Positions 9,134-18,737 of a DNA stretch of 64,000 nt are shown here, one piece after another. The notes under the pieces were generated by a model. The model saw only the letters and a program-made list of their open reading frames with translations. It was not told the origin of the DNA and ran no database searches. Each line of letters opens with the position of its first letter. The stretch's first letter is position 1. This DNA is from Demequina aurantiaca (GTDB taxonomy: Bacteria; Actinomycetota; Actinomycetes; Actinomycetales; Demequinaceae), in contig NZ_BBRF01000001.1 of assembly GCF_000975135.1 (NCBI RefSeq), positions 1,552,380 to 1,616,379 on the forward strand. Direction: 5' to 3'. The position numbers and the translations under genes were made by a program.

Positions 9134-9152
9134 TTAAGGTAAGGTAACCCTT
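9134..9152 (+). promoter_or_regulatory. DtxR/IdeR-like box over the haem oxygenase promoter
   Basis: The 19-bp sequence TTAAGGTAAGGTAACCCTT matches the DtxR/IdeR consensus TTAGGTTAGGCTAACCTAA at about 12 of 19 positions. It ends immediately before the ATG of the haem oxygenase. It contains TAAGGT (9140-9145), a TANNNT -10 lying 7 nt from the start codon. An iron-loaded repressor here would cover the -10 and the first transcribed bases of a leaderless mRNA. This predicts expression of the haem operon when iron is scarce. Confidence 0.75.
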
Positions 9153-9806
9153 ATGACGACCATTGAAGCCGCCGTACAAGCCTCCGCCCCCGGCATTGCC
9201 GAGCGTGTCCGCAACGCCACTGCGATGGAGCACAAGGACACCGAGTCGCGCTCGTTCATCACGCAGTTGATGAGTGGTGAACTGTCGCTTGATCACTATG
9301 TGACCTATCTCGCTCAGTACGCGTATGTGTACCGAGCCCTCGAGTCCCGGGCGGCCCAGCCCGGCGACCCCGCCTTCGTAAACGACCCCGCGCTCAACCG
9401 CGCGGCGAGCATCGAGTCCGACCTCGCCGCGTTGGGTGCCCCAGACTGGGAGAGCGCGCACCCAGCACTTCCAGCCACGGCCGCGTACGTTGCGCGCTTG
9501 CATCAGATTGGGAGCGACGACCTGCCGTGCTACGTCGCGCACCACTACACCCGGTACCTGGGCGACATGTCCGGCGGCCAGGCAATCTCCAAGCTCGTGG
9601 CACGTCACTACGGCGCTACGGCGGACCAGCTCGCGTTCTACGACTTTGCCGACGTCCCCAGCACCGTTCAGTACAAGCGGGACTACCGCGACCAGCTTGA
9701 TGCGCTGCCCTTCAGTGAGGATCAGATCGATGCGATGATCGCCGAGGCGAAGAGTGCGTTCGTCTACAACGGCGACATCTTTAACGCCCTAGGCGCCTCC
9801 GCGTAG
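9153..9806 (+). CDS. hmuO: Haem oxygenase
   Basis: This 217-aa enzyme opens haem to biliverdin, CO and iron in the cytoplasm. The proximal ligand is probably H27 (MEHKDTE). The distal-helix signature AHHYTRYLGDMSGGQ is at about 129-143, with the conserved glycines that contact haem. Length and motifs match HmuO-type enzymes. It is the first gene of a tight operon with hmuT, hmuU and hmuV, so imported haem would be degraded directly. The start codon directly abuts the DtxR-like box, so a leaderless transcript is likely. Confidence 0.95.
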   Translation: MTTIEAAVQASAPGIAERVRNATAMEHKDTESRSFITQLMSGELSLDHYVTYLAQYAYVYRALESRAAQPGDPAFVNDPALNRAASIESDLAALGAPDWESAHPALPATAAYVARLHQIGSDDLPCYVAHHYTRYLGDMSGGQAISKLVARHYGATADQLAFYDFADVPSTVQYKRDYRDQLDALPFSEDQIDAMIAEAKSAFVYNGDIFNALGASA

Positions 9807-9821
9807 TCCTGTAGCCGCTTC

Positions 9822-10949
9822 GTGTCCCCGAACGTTTCTCGACTCTCGCGCCACAAGGCGGGGATCGTTGCTGCAGCTGTCGCGCTGGCCCTCGCCGGCT
9901 GCGCTCAGGCCGCGCCGGACGTGACCGTCGACCGAGCATCGGGCGCCGTCACACAGGCGTTACAGCCCCTCGACCAGGTCCAGGCGCTCGCGGACCCAGC
10001 CGCATACGAGGGTCCGACCACGGCGTCGATACCCGACGCGGACATTGATCCCATCGACCTGACCTTGACTCAGGTCTTGCCCGCGACGGTCACATCGCGA
10101 GAACGCGACGGGGATATTCAGGTCACAGTCGAGGACACGTCCCGGGTCATCGCGATGGACATCTCCGGGTCGATCGCGGGCACCGTGTATGGCCTTGGCT
10201 TTGGCGACACTCTCGTGGCGCGAGACGTGTCGACCGAGTTCCTCAGTGCCGTGAATCTGCCCATCGCGACGGCGGCAAGCCACACCATTAACCCCGAGGC
10301 AGTGCTCGAGTTCAACCCTACGGTTGTGATTACCGACGGCAGCATTGGCCCGTCCGACTCCTTCCAGCAGCTGCGCGACGCGGGCATCACTGTCGTGTAC
10401 GTCGACAACGATCCGTCATTTGCAGGAGCGCAGGAGATGGCGCGCCAGGTGGGCGCCGTCTTTGGGGCGGACGATGCTGGGGAGGCGTTGGCCCAGCGCA
10501 TCGGTTCCGAAGTGGCGGAGGTGCAGGCGCAGATTGATGAGATCGCGCCACCCGACGCAGACAGGCTCAGGATTGCGTTCCTCTACCTCCGCGGTAGCTC
10601 TGGGGTGTACTACCTCTTTGGCGACGAGTCCGGCGCCGACCAGCTCATCGACGCGCTTGGCGGTGTCGACGCGGGTGGGGACGCGGGAATCGAGGGCATG
10701 ATGCCACTCACCGATGAAGCCATGTTGGCGGCGGATCCCGACGTGATCATGGTGATGTCGCACGGTCTCGAATCCGTGGGCGGCGTGGATGGTCTCTTGG
10801 CCGCCAAGCCCGCGATCGCGCTCACGAGCGCCGGCCAGCATCGCCGCTTCGTCGAGATGGCAGACGGCGACATTCTGTCCTTTGGGCCGCGATCGGCTCA
10901 GATCGTTGGCGCGCTGGCGCGTGCGATCTACGCGCCGGATAGCGAGTGA
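9822..10949 (+). CDS. hmuT: Haemin ABC transporter, substrate-binding lipoprotein
   Basis: This 375-aa lipoprotein has a signal peptide with lipobox LAGC (Cys27), so it is anchored outside the membrane. It then has a periplasmic-binding-protein fold of the TroA/FepB type (RVIAMDISGSIAGTVYGLG..., NPEAVLEFNPTVVITDGS...). Such proteins take haem from surface HtaA proteins and pass it to the permease. The start is GTG at 9822, 15 bp after hmuO. The stop overlaps the hmuU start (GTGA), implying translational coupling. Confidence 0.93.
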   Translation: MSPNVSRLSRHKAGIVAAAVALALAGCAQAAPDVTVDRASGAVTQALQPLDQVQALADPAAYEGPTTASIPDADIDPIDLTLTQVLPATVTSRERDGDIQVTVEDTSRVIAMDISGSIAGTVYGLGFGDTLVARDVSTEFLSAVNLPIATAASHTINPEAVLEFNPTVVITDGSIGPSDSFQQLRDAGITVVYVDNDPSFAGAQEMARQVGAVFGADDAGEALAQRIGSEVAEVQAQIDEIAPPDADRLRIAFLYLRGSSGVYYLFGDESGADQLIDALGGVDAGGDAGIEGMMPLTDEAMLAADPDVIMVMSHGLESVGGVDGLLAAKPAIALTSAGQHRRFVEMADGDILSFGPRSAQIVGALARAIYAPDSE

Positions 10950-11989
10950 GCCGGTTGCATAGGCGGCACGTCGCCGTCGTCGTCATACTTGTCGCCGTGC
11001 TGATCGGCGGTGTCCTATTGAGTGCGGTCGTGGGTCAGCTCACGATGTCGCCGACCGACGTGGTCGGGACTGTCCTGCAGAGCATGGGCATCCATACGTC
11101 GTGGGCGCCCGCCGACGATGTGACCGTGCAAGCGCTCTGGCAAATTCGCTTCCCTCGGATTGCGATGTCGCTGCTGGTGGGGGCAGCGCTCGCGGTCGCC
11201 GGGGCCGTCATGCAGGCCATCTTTGGCAATCCCCTTGCCGAGCCAGGCGTGGTGGGAGTGTCCTCGGGTGCAGCCCTGGGCGCGGCGGTCGCCATCGTCA
11301 CCGGCTTCACCCTGGGTGGAGCCACCGGGATCGCGCTACTCGCCTTTGTGGGTGGCCTGGGCGCCACGCTGCTCGTGTACTTCATGGCGCGGTCCAATGG
11401 GCGTACTGAGGTGGTGACCCTCCTGCTCACAGGCATCGCCATCAACGCCTTCGCGGGTGCCGGGCTGGCAATGCTGCTGTTTGTGGGCGACACCGCCTCG
11501 CGCGAGCAGATCGTGTTTTGGCAACTGGGCACCATGAATGGGTCGCGCTGGAACGAAGTTGCTGTGGTGGCTGTCGTCACGGTGCTGGGCACGGCGGCGG
11601 CGTTGTACCTCGCTAAGCAGTACGACCTGCTGTCGCTGGGCGAGCGCACCGCGGGACACCTGGGAGTGCGCGTCGAGCGTCTGCGCATCGTGTCGATCGT
11701 GGTGGTCGCGGTGCTCACCGCAGGCGCCGTCGCGTTCGTTGGAATCATCGCGTTCGTGGGTCTCGTGATTCCGCACCTGATGCGCATGCTGCTGGGGCCC
11801 GCCCACCGTGGGCTGATTCTGACATCGTGCCTGGGCGGTGCCGCCCTGCTGGTCTACTCGGACGTGCTGGCACGCACACTTGTGACGGGAGCCGACCTGC
11901 CCATCGGCTTGCTTACCTCCCTCATCGGTGGACCGTTCTTCTTTTACCTCCTGCGCTCCGCGCGGACCAAGGCCGGGGGGTGGGCATGA
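10946..11989 (+). CDS. hmuU: Haemin ABC transporter permease (FecCD family)
   Basis: This 347-aa integral membrane protein of the FecCD/BtuC family has about ten predicted helices. The family hallmarks are visible (RFPRIAMSLLVGAALAVAGA, NPLAEPGVVGVSSGAALGA, and FVGLVIPHLMRMLLGPAHR in the coupling region). It forms the membrane channel for haem import with HmuT and HmuV. It overlaps both neighbours by 4 bp (GTGA upstream, ATGA downstream), so the operon is tightly coupled. Confidence 0.95.
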   Translation: MSRLHRRHVAVVVILVAVLIGGVLLSAVVGQLTMSPTDVVGTVLQSMGIHTSWAPADDVTVQALWQIRFPRIAMSLLVGAALAVAGAVMQAIFGNPLAEPGVVGVSSGAALGAAVAIVTGFTLGGATGIALLAFVGGLGATLLVYFMARSNGRTEVVTLLLTGIAINAFAGAGLAMLLFVGDTASREQIVFWQLGTMNGSRWNEVAVVAVVTVLGTAAALYLAKQYDLLSLGERTAGHLGVRVERLRIVSIVVVAVLTAGAVAFVGIIAFVGLVIPHLMRMLLGPAHRGLILTSCLGGAALLVYSDVLARTLVTGADLPIGLLTSLIGGPFFFYLLRSARTKAGGWA

Positions 11990-12786
11990 GTTCTGCCAGT
12001 CGCATGGACACTTCGGTGCCTGCGCTTCGCGCCGCAGACGTCAGCGTCGAACTGGGCCACAAGGCCATTCTGAGCGGTGTCACGGTAGAGGTGCAGCACG
12101 GTGAAGTTCTCGCACTCGTGGGCCCCAACGGTGCGGGCAAGTCCACGCTGCTCAGCGTGCTCACCGGCGACCGGGCCGCGGGGCAGGGGCGCGTCCAGGT
12201 CGACGGCGAGGATCTTGCGCACTGGCACCACGGTGATCTAGCGCGCCGCCGCGCGGTGCTGACGCAGGAGAATCAAGTGTCGTTCCCGTTCACGGTGCGC
12301 GACGTCGTTGCGATGGGCCGCGCTCCCTGGCAAGGCAGGCCCGAGGCCGATGGCGACGAAGTGGCGGTGGACGCCGCATTGGCGGCGACAGATGTCGCCC
12401 ACCTGTCCGAGAGGTCCTTCCCCTCGCTGTCTGGGGGCGAGAAGGCGCGCGTCTCGCTCGCTCGAGTCCTCGCGCAGCAAACGGACATCGTGTTGCTCGA
12501 CGAACCCACCGCTGCGCTTGACCTGCGTCACCAAGAGGACGTCATGGGTATTGCGCGCGAACGGGCGTCGGCCGGGTGCGCCGTCGTGGTGGTGCTGCAC
12601 GACCTGAGCCTCGCCGCAGCGTACGCGGACAGCATCGCGATCCTCGACGGGGGAGAGCTGGCGGCGTTCGGTGTTCCCTCCGACGTCATGACCGCGGAGC
12701 TGCTCGAGCGCGTCTATGGCATCGCGGTTCGGGTTCTCGACGACCCCGTTGGCGGCTCGCCCGTCATCGTGCCCGTGCGGCGTTGA
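11986..12786 (+). CDS. hmuV: Haemin ABC transporter ATP-binding protein
   Basis: This 266-aa ABC ATPase has Walker A GPNGAGKST at about 44-52, signature LSGGEKARVSLAR, Walker B IVLLDEPTAALD and switch His in VVLHDLSLA. It powers haem import through HmuU. The reading frame is open further upstream, but the ATG at 11986 overlaps the hmuU stop (ATGA) and gives the normal HmuV length, so that start was chosen. It is the last gene before the bidirectional terminator. Confidence 0.95.
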   Translation: MSSASRMDTSVPALRAADVSVELGHKAILSGVTVEVQHGEVLALVGPNGAGKSTLLSVLTGDRAAGQGRVQVDGEDLAHWHHGDLARRRAVLTQENQVSFPFTVRDVVAMGRAPWQGRPEADGDEVAVDAALAATDVAHLSERSFPSLSGGEKARVSLARVLAQQTDIVLLDEPTAALDLRHQEDVMGIARERASAGCAVVVVLHDLSLAAAYADSIAILDGGELAAFGVPSDVMTAELLERVYGIAVRVLDDPVGGSPVIVPVRR

Positions 12787-12885
12787 ACGACTTCTCCGAC
12801 GGGTCCGCGCGTCGGCCTCCACCCCTTCCTGCGCACAAGCGCGCAGATGCGGACTCGATCAGAGGTTGCGCCCCGCAGACAAAGA

Positions 12886-12913
12886 AACGGGGCCGCCTCT
12901 CGGCGACCCCGTT
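12886..12913. terminator. Bidirectional terminator between hmuV and the HtaA gene
   Basis: AACGGGGCCGCC, a 4-nt loop TCTC, then GGCGACCCCGTT form an 11-pair stem with one C/A mismatch. Flanking ATCAGAGG (from 12857) and CCTCTGAT (to about 12921) can extend the structure. It lies between the convergent hmuV and HtaA-domain genes and is flanked by A-rich sequence on one side. Confidence 0.8.
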
Positions 12914-12967
12914 CCTCTGATGCGTCCCTTGTGGAGCGTGTGTCCCAAGCCCGCGAGGACGCAGGTC

Positions 12968-15900
12968 TTACTCCCTGCCGCGGCGGACGAGGAAGATCCC
13001 GCCAGCGGCAATGATCAGCGCCAGCGCGCCAGCCCCAATCCACAGCCAGGTGCTGCTGCCGCCCTCCTCGTCAGCGACCTCGACACTCGTCACCTCGGCG
13101 GCTGCGGGCTCCTCGGTGGGCGAAGCCTCGACTGCGGGCTCCTCGACCACGACGCCGGCCAGGGTGGCGAGGCAGCCGTCGGCGCCGGTCGCGACCAGGG
13201 TGAGCGCGTCGAGCGCTTCACCCTCAGGGTAGGTGCCGAAGGCGCTGGCGCCGTCTGCGGTGAGGGTAACCGGGGCATCGGCGATGGTGACGGTGTTCCC
13301 GTCAGCGCTGATGGTGGCGGAGTCCAGGTCGATGGTGCCGAAGCGCACCGCCTGGAGGTTGATCGGCTCGCCCTGTTGGGTTTCGCCGTTGACGTCGAGT
13401 AACAGGTAAGCGCCGTCGGAGGAGAACTCGATCACGGGGTTCGAGACCGTGGTGTCGAGAGCGCCCTCGTGGCCGGTGAACTCAATGCCGGCCTCGAAGC
13501 CAATGGTGCCGGTAGCCGCTTCGGTGAGCGAACCCGAGCCGCCGGTGAACTGGTAGCCGCCGGTGACCTCGGCGACGTTGCCTGACAATGTCCATTCGCC
13601 ATGGGCGATTCCCTCGACGTAGGCACGGAAGCCTTCCTTGAAGCCCCAATCGAGCGTGGCATCGGTCGCGAGGCACATGCCCACGGTGGAGGTGGGGATG
13701 TCGAGCACAATGCCCTTGTCCACGGACCCCTGGAACGTCAGCGTGTGCTCACCGGTCAGTGAGGCAGGGAGCGAACCCGTCCAGGTGACGACTCCGCTTG
13801 CGTCCGCGTTGAGATCCGCCGCGAGGATGGTGGGGGTGGAGTAGATGACGACCATGATGCCCTGTTCGTTGGGCTCGAAGCCGGGCACCGAGATGGTGAC
13901 CTGTTCGCCGGCGATCAGCGCCGCGAGGGTCGCGTCGTCGAGCTCGATTCCGGTGGACGACGGAGGTGTGTCAGGGATTGCCTGCGCGGCAGGCGCGCGG
14001 GTGATGGATGCGGCGACGACTCGTGTTCCGCTGCTCGAGGTTGCCTCTGCGGCGGCACCGAAGGTGACGGATAGCGAGTCCAGGCGAGTTCCGGCGCTGT
14101 AGTAACCCTGGAAGGCCGTCGCTCCGGCAGCGGTCAGTGTCACGGGAGCCCCGGTGAATCGGGTCGCACCGCTCTTGGTGGTCTGCGATGCCGCACCCAG
14201 ATCGACGGTGGCGAAGTCGACGCGAGAGCCACCCACATCGAGGGAGAGCATTGCGCTGTCTGGACCAGTGAGTCGGATGTGCGGGTCAGAGAACCGCAGA
14301 TTGAGGTCACCATGGTGACCCGAGAATGTCACCGCGCCGCCGTACGAAGCGGTGCCCGTTCCCTTGGCGGGGTCGGCCTCGCCGCCGTTTTGGATGAACG
14401 TGAAGGTCAGGCCGTTGAAGCTGGCGCCGGAGACGGAGATGGCGCCGCTTGCGATGGGGCCGGTGACATAGTTGCGGAACGCGCTCGAGATTCCCCAGGT
14501 GAGGGAGCCGACCGCGGTAGTGGAGGGCGTGCTCGTGCTGGTCGAGGTGCCTCCGCCGGTAGTGGTTGATCCGCCGGTGGAACCGCCACTACCCGTGTTT
14601 CCGTTATCAGGGGTGGTGGGCGTAGTCGGCTTTTCGGGAGTGGTCGGCACCGTGGTGTCCGATGCGCCGATGGTGAACGTGAGGTCATCCAGCCGAGTGC
14701 CGGCTGGGTAGAAGTTCTGGAACGCCGATGCTCCGGCGGACGTGAGCGTTGCCTTCGCGCCTGAGTAGGTGGTCGCGCCGTCCTTAACCTTCTTGGTGGC
14801 AGCGGCCAGGTTGATCGTCGCGAAGGTTGCCCGGGTGCCATCGACCAGCAGCGAGACCGTTGCCGTCGTCGTGCTGGTGAGTACCACGTGGGGATCGGCA
14901 AGGGCGAGGTTCAGGGCGCCGTGGTGACCGGTGAAGGTCACCGAGCCAGCGTAGGTGGCGGTGCCCGTTCCAGCGGGCGCATTGGCGTTGCCGCCCGACT
15001 GGGTGAAGCCGAATACGTCACCCGTGCGGGTGGCACCCACAGTGGTGACGGTGCCGGCTGCGCCGGGGCCCTCGACGTAGTCGGTGAACGGCCCGTAGAT
15101 GCCCCAGGTCAGGTCGCCCACAGGGGTCTCCGGCTCGGGATCTGGCCCTGGAGTCACGGGTGTCGAGGCGAACGAGACCGGTGTGTACGTCTCGTATGGG
15201 GCGTAGACAGCCCCACCTCCGGGATAGGTGTAGATGCCGTAGTTGCCATTGGCGTTTGGCGCGAGGTCGGAGACCTTGATGGTGGCTGTGAAGGCGCCGT
15301 CAGCGTCGATGGGAATCCCGCTTGCGGCGACTGTTGCCTGGAAGCGGGGGTCGATGGGGTTGGTGGGATCGCCGACGTTGAGGAAGCTGGGGTCGAGTGC
15401 CCATTGTTGCTGTCCGTCGAGGACGGTGCGGTCGGTGGCCGGGGCGCCAGTCGAAGGCTGCCAAGCGTCTGCGAACTTGCCGAACACGACGTACGTGCCG
15501 CCAAACAGCCCTGACAGTGGCGGGCGTGCCGATGAGTTGGTGGCGGGGGCCTGGGGGGAGAATCCGGTGCCCGTGACCGTCACGGTTTCACCGTCTCCAT
15601 CAAGGCCGGTGGTCTTTGACACGGTCACGGTGGGGGTGGGCGCCGTGAAAGTGATGGGGGTGAAGGTCTCGAAAGGCGCGTACGTCGAGCCCCCCGCGGC
15701 GTAGGTGTAGATGCCGTAGTTGCCGCTTCCGGTGTTGGCCGCGAAGTCGTCGGTGACGGACAGGGTGGCATCGAAGCTGCCGTCGGCATTGAGGGTAATC
15801 GCGCCCGCCGCCGCGCCGCCAATGGTGGCGACATCCTCCGCGAGGAGCGCCCACCTGTTGTCGCCGTTGCGACGCGAGTCTCGCGGCGCCGCCTCGCTGG

Positions 15901-17266
15901 GCTTCCAGACGTCGTCATAGCGTCCGAATGCGACGTAGGTACCGGTGAACTTGCCGAGCAGTGGGGGGCGTGTACCCGACGTGGCGGGGTCGGACGGCAA
16001 GAAGTTCTCGCCATGGACCGTCACTGTCTCGCCGTCAGCGTCGAGCCCCTGAGTCTTAGAAACTGTGACCGTGGGGGTGGGTGCCGCGAATGTCACGGGC
16101 ACCAACTGGTCGTGGACATAGGGGTTGGCGCTGTTGCTCGCGGTGAACGTGTGAGGCAGCCGGACGAAAATTCCGCACTCGTCCCCGTCCTGGGACGCGG
16201 TGGTGCAGACCTTGTCTCCAAAAGCGTCGGTGACATTGAGGGTGGTGCTGAACGTCCAGATGCCGTCGGTAACCGTGCCGGTAGTGGGCTGTCCGTAGAC
16301 GGAGGTGTGCATGAGCCACTGCTGTGAACCGTCGCAGTCGGCGCCGCTGAGGCGTCCTGCGGCGGTGCCGATCTCGTCCTCGCCGTTGGCGCAGAACAAA
16401 ACGTAGACCGAGGTGTTGAGGCCGTCGGTGAGGGCCGGCAGGGTGCCGTGGAGAGTGACGCTGTCGCCATCGGCGAGTCCCGTTGCGGGGGCAACGGTCA
16501 CCCCGAACTGCTGGTCCGTCACGGGCGCCTCGTCGTCGCCTTCGCCAGCACCGTCGCCGGTGTCCTGGCCATCGCCGGGAGCCGAGTCGTCGCCACCAGC
16601 GGGGTTGCCGTCTTCGCCATCGCCGGCGTCATCTCCGGTCTCATCGCCGTCACCGGTGGCGTCGTCGCCTGTGCCCACTTCGTCCTCGATAGGCGAGGCG
16701 AAGGAGAACGTCAGGTCGTCCATCGCCGTGCCTTCGCTGTACTGCTGAAAAATCGGTACACCAGCGGCCGTGATTGCGGTGGACGCGCCACGCACCGTGG
16801 TGATGCCGTCGACGTCGGCGATGGTGGCCGTGGTGAGATCGACCTCAACCAGCGCCACGGTGGCGTCGTCGTAGGTGACGTCGAGTACTGCCGTGTCGGA
16901 GCCGGTCATGCGCACGACCGGGTACCCCAACGTGATGTCGACGCCGTGGCTCGCAACGGTGAAGTTGACGGTCCCGTAGTACGAGGCGGAGCCGGTTCCA
17001 GCGTCGAGGTCGATAGTGCTGTCCACGGCACCATAGTTGGTGGCGGTGCCATTGTCCGCGGCTCCCTGGCCTCCGATGACGCTCCCGCCCGAGCCCACGA
17101 CGTAGCCACGGAAGGATGACTTGGTGCCCCACGTAAGTGAACCGGCGGCGGCATCGGCTGCCTGTGCGGGAAATCCGACGAACAGGGAAGATACCAGCGC
17201 AAATATGGTTGTTAGGGTTACCAAGACAGCGGCACGAGGGCGCGCTGAAGTAGAGACGTGAGGCAC
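12968..17266 (-). CDS. htaA: Large cell-surface haem-binding protein with four HtaA domains
   Basis: This 1432-aa secreted, membrane-anchored protein has HtaA domains opening with LTWGTKSSFRGYV, LTWGIYGPFTDYV, LTWGISSAFRNYV and LDWGFKEGFRAYV. Each keeps the Tyr/His-containing haem-binding region (GHHGALNL, GHHGDLNL, GHEGALDT). Between domains 1 and 2 lie an Asp/Gly-rich stretch and three related beta-rich modules (FGVTVAPATGLADG, PTVTVSKTQGLDADG, PTVTVSKTTGLDGDG). Domains 2 and 3 are near duplicates joined by a Thr/Ser/Gly linker. One C-terminal helix (about 1402-1425) and RRGRE form the anchor. The chosen GTG at 17264-17266 has a TGGAG ribosome site and directly precedes the signal peptide. 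An in-frame GTG at 17323 would add 19 unlikely residues. Corynebacterial HtaA proteins capture haem and pass it to HmuT. The symbol is by family. Confidence 0.9.
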   Translation of the reverse strand: MPHVSTSARPRAAVLVTLTTIFALVSSLFVGFPAQAADAAAGSLTWGTKSSFRGYVVGSGGSVIGGQGAADNGTATNYGAVDSTIDLDAGTGSASYYGTVNFTVASHGVDITLGYPVVRMTGSDTAVLDVTYDDATVALVEVDLTTATIADVDGITTVRGASTAITAAGVPIFQQYSEGTAMDDLTFSFASPIEDEVGTGDDATGDGDETGDDAGDGEDGNPAGGDDSAPGDGQDTGDGAGEGDDEAPVTDQQFGVTVAPATGLADGDSVTLHGTLPALTDGLNTSVYVLFCANGEDEIGTAAGRLSGADCDGSQQWLMHTSVYGQPTTGTVTDGIWTFSTTLNVTDAFGDKVCTTASQDGDECGIFVRLPHTFTASNSANPYVHDQLVPVTFAAPTPTVTVSKTQGLDADGETVTVHGENFLPSDPATSGTRPPLLGKFTGTYVAFGRYDDVWKPSEAAPRDSRRNGDNRWALLAEDVATIGGAAAGAITLNADGSFDATLSVTDDFAANTGSGNYGIYTYAAGGSTYAPFETFTPITFTAPTPTVTVSKTTGLDGDGETVTVTGTGFSPQAPATNSSARPPLSGLFGGTYVVFGKFADAWQPSTGAPATDRTVLDGQQQWALDPSFLNVGDPTNPIDPRFQATVAASGIPIDADGAFTATIKVSDLAPNANGNYGIYTYPGGGAVYAPYETYTPVSFASTPVTPGPDPEPETPVGDLTWGIYGPFTDYVEGPGAAGTVTTVGATRTGDVFGFTQSGGNANAPAGTGTATYAGSVTFTGHHGALNLALADPHVVLTSTTTATVSLLVDGTRATFATINLAAATKKVKDGATTYSGAKATLTSAGASAFQNFYPAGTRLDDLTFTIGASDTTVPTTPEKPTTPTTPDNGNTGSGGSTGGSTTTGGGTSTSTSTPSTTAVGSLTWGISSAFRNYVTGPIASGAISVSGASFNGLTFTFIQNGGEADPAKGTGTASYGGAVTFSGHHGDLNLRFSDPHIRLTGPDSAMLSLDVGGSRVDFATVDLGAASQTTKSGATRFTGAPVTLTAAGATAFQGYYSAGTRLDSLSVTFGAAAEATSSSGTRVVAASITRAPAAQAIPDTPPSSTGIELDDATLAALIAGEQVTISVPGFEPNEQGIMVVIYSTPTILAADLNADASGVVTWTGSLPASLTGEHTLTFQGSVDKGIVLDIPTSTVGMCLATDATLDWGFKEGFRAYVEGIAHGEWTLSGNVAEVTGGYQFTGGSGSLTEAATGTIGFEAGIEFTGHEGALDTTVSNPVIEFSSDGAYLLLDVNGETQQGEPINLQAVRFGTIDLDSATISADGNTVTIADAPVTLTADGASAFGTYPEGEALDALTLVATGADGCLATLAGVVVEEPAVEASPTEEPAAAEVTSVEVADEEGGSSTWLWIGAGALALIIAAGGIFLVRRGRE

Positions 17267-17323
17267 GGTTAGGCTCCAGGTGTGGGGTGTGGTCGGTGCG
17301 TAAAAAGGCGTTGCATGGCCCAC

Positions 17324-17372
17324 TTAGGCGAGCCTTACCTGGAGACTATCGGCAAGTCATTAATAAACGCAA
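17324..17372 (-). promoter_or_regulatory. Promoter and DtxR/IdeR-like box of the HtaA gene
   Basis: On the minus strand: TTGCGT (17367-17372), 18-nt spacer, TAGTCT (17343-17348). Immediately downstream at 17324-17342 lies TTAGGCGAGCCTTACCTGG (plus-strand reading), matching the DtxR/IdeR consensus at about 13 of 19 positions. The box would cover the transcription start, predicting iron repression in parallel with the hmu operon. Confidence 0.75.
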
Positions 17373-17406
17373 CTCCGTGGTTGCGTAATTTCATCTGGAA
17401 GGCTTG

Positions 17407-18723
17407 CTACGCCTCGCGCACCAGTGGTTGGGTCATGCAGTGTGCCCCGCCGCGACCGCGCCCCAGCTCAGCCCCAGTGATCTCGAGGACCTCCACGCCC
17501 GCCGCGCGCAGGCGGTCGTTGGTGGACGTGTTGCGGTCGTACGCGACCACCACGCCGGGCTCCAGCGCGAGCACGTTGTTGCCGCTGTCCCACTGCTGGC
17601 GTTCCGATGCGTAGCGGTCGCCGCCCGTCTCGATCACGTTGAGCGACCCGAGGCCCAGCGCCTTGGCCACCACGTGGGTCAGAGACTCGGACTCGCGGCG
17701 CACGTCGAGGACGACCGGTGCGCTCTCGGGCCGGATGGAGTAGGTCTCGATGCCGTCCACGATGCCGGGGAAAACAGTGGCCACGTCGCGGTCAGCGAGC
17801 GTGAACACGGTGTCCAAGTGCATGGCTGCCCGTAGGCGTGGCATCTTGGCGACGATGACCCGGTCCGCAGCATCGGCGATGAAGAGCTCGGCCGCGAGCT
17901 GCGTGATGGCCTGGCGCGAGCTGCGCTCGGACATGCCGACCAGGACGGTGCGATTGCCGATGGGCATCACGTCGCCACCTTCCAACGACGCCATGCCGGT
18001 GTCCACCTCGGGGTCTCCCCACCAGACCTTCACCCCGGCCGAATCTCGCGAATCCGGCTGGGCCACGGCATCGGCGCCGCCGGCACCTGCGAAGTCCGGG
18101 TGGAACGAGTAGATGGCCTTCATGATGAGCGTCTCGGCATGGCGGGCGGGCCAGAACAGCGGGTTGAGGGTGACGCCGCCGTAGACCCAGGAGGTGGTGT
18201 CGCGGGTGAACAGCGTGTTGGGCAGCGGCGGCAGCAGGTAGTCCCGCATGCCGGACTCCTCGCGGACTAGTTGCACCGTGGGCGGCGCGAAGTCGCGGGG
18301 TAGATCCTGCGTGGACAGGCCGCCGACCAGGTACGTGGCGAGTTCCATGGAGTCCAGCTCATCGAGGTACTGCCGCACGTCCGCGACCAGGCCGAGGCCG
18401 AGCTCGTTGGGCGTCACCTTGCGGTTGAGCAGCCACTCGCGGGCCGCGGGGAAGGCCATGGTCTCGGCGAGCAGTGTGTGCAGCTCCAGCACCTCGATGT
18501 TGCGCTCGCGCATCAGGTCCACGAATTGCGCGTGGTCGCGGCGGGCGTTCTCCACCCACATGACGTCGTCGAACAGCAGGTCGTGGCAGTTGGACGGAGT
18601 CAGGCGATTGTGCGCGAGCCCCGGGGAGCAGACCAGCACCTTGTGCAGTTTGCCTACCTCGGAGTGGACGCCAAAACGCTCCCGCAGACCCGGGTCGGCA
18701 GGAGCATCAATGGAGTACGTCAT
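17407..18723 (-). CDS. arcA: Arginine deiminase
   Basis: This 438-aa enzyme converts arginine to citrulline and ammonia. The guanidinium-modifying fold shows [36 protein letters not shown] and the catalytic C429 in [10 protein letters not shown]. Length matches bacterial ArcA. The reading frame is open upstream to 18861, but the ATG at 18721-18723 ([10 protein letters not shown]) has a GAAGGGA ribosome site and fits the family N-terminus. No arcB, arcC or arcD is adjacent, so this is not a complete ADI operon in this window. A 12-bp inverted repeat flanks its upstream region. Confidence 0.95.
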   Translation of the reverse strand: MTYSIDAPADPGLRERFGVHSEVGKLHKVLVCSPGLAHNRLTPSNCHDLLFDDVMWVENARRDHAQFVDLMRERNIEVLELHTLLAETMAFPAAREWLLNRKVTPNELGLGLVADVRQYLDELDSMELATYLVGGLSTQDLPRDFAPPTVQLVREESGMRDYLLPPLPNTLFTRDTTSWVYGGVTLNPLFWPARHAETLIMKAIYSFHPDFAGAGGADAVAQPDSRDSAGVKVWWGDPEVDTGMASLEGGDVMPIGNRTVLVGMSERSSRQAITQLAAELFIADAADRVIVAKMPRLRAAMHLDTVFTLADRDVATVFPGIVDGIETYSIRPESAPVVLDVRRESESLTHVVAKALGLGSLNVIETGGDRYASERQQWDSGNNVLALEPGVVVAYDRNTSTNDRLRAAGVEVLEITGAELGRGRGGAHCMTQPLVREA

Positions 18724-18737
18724 GGGGGGAGTCCCTT

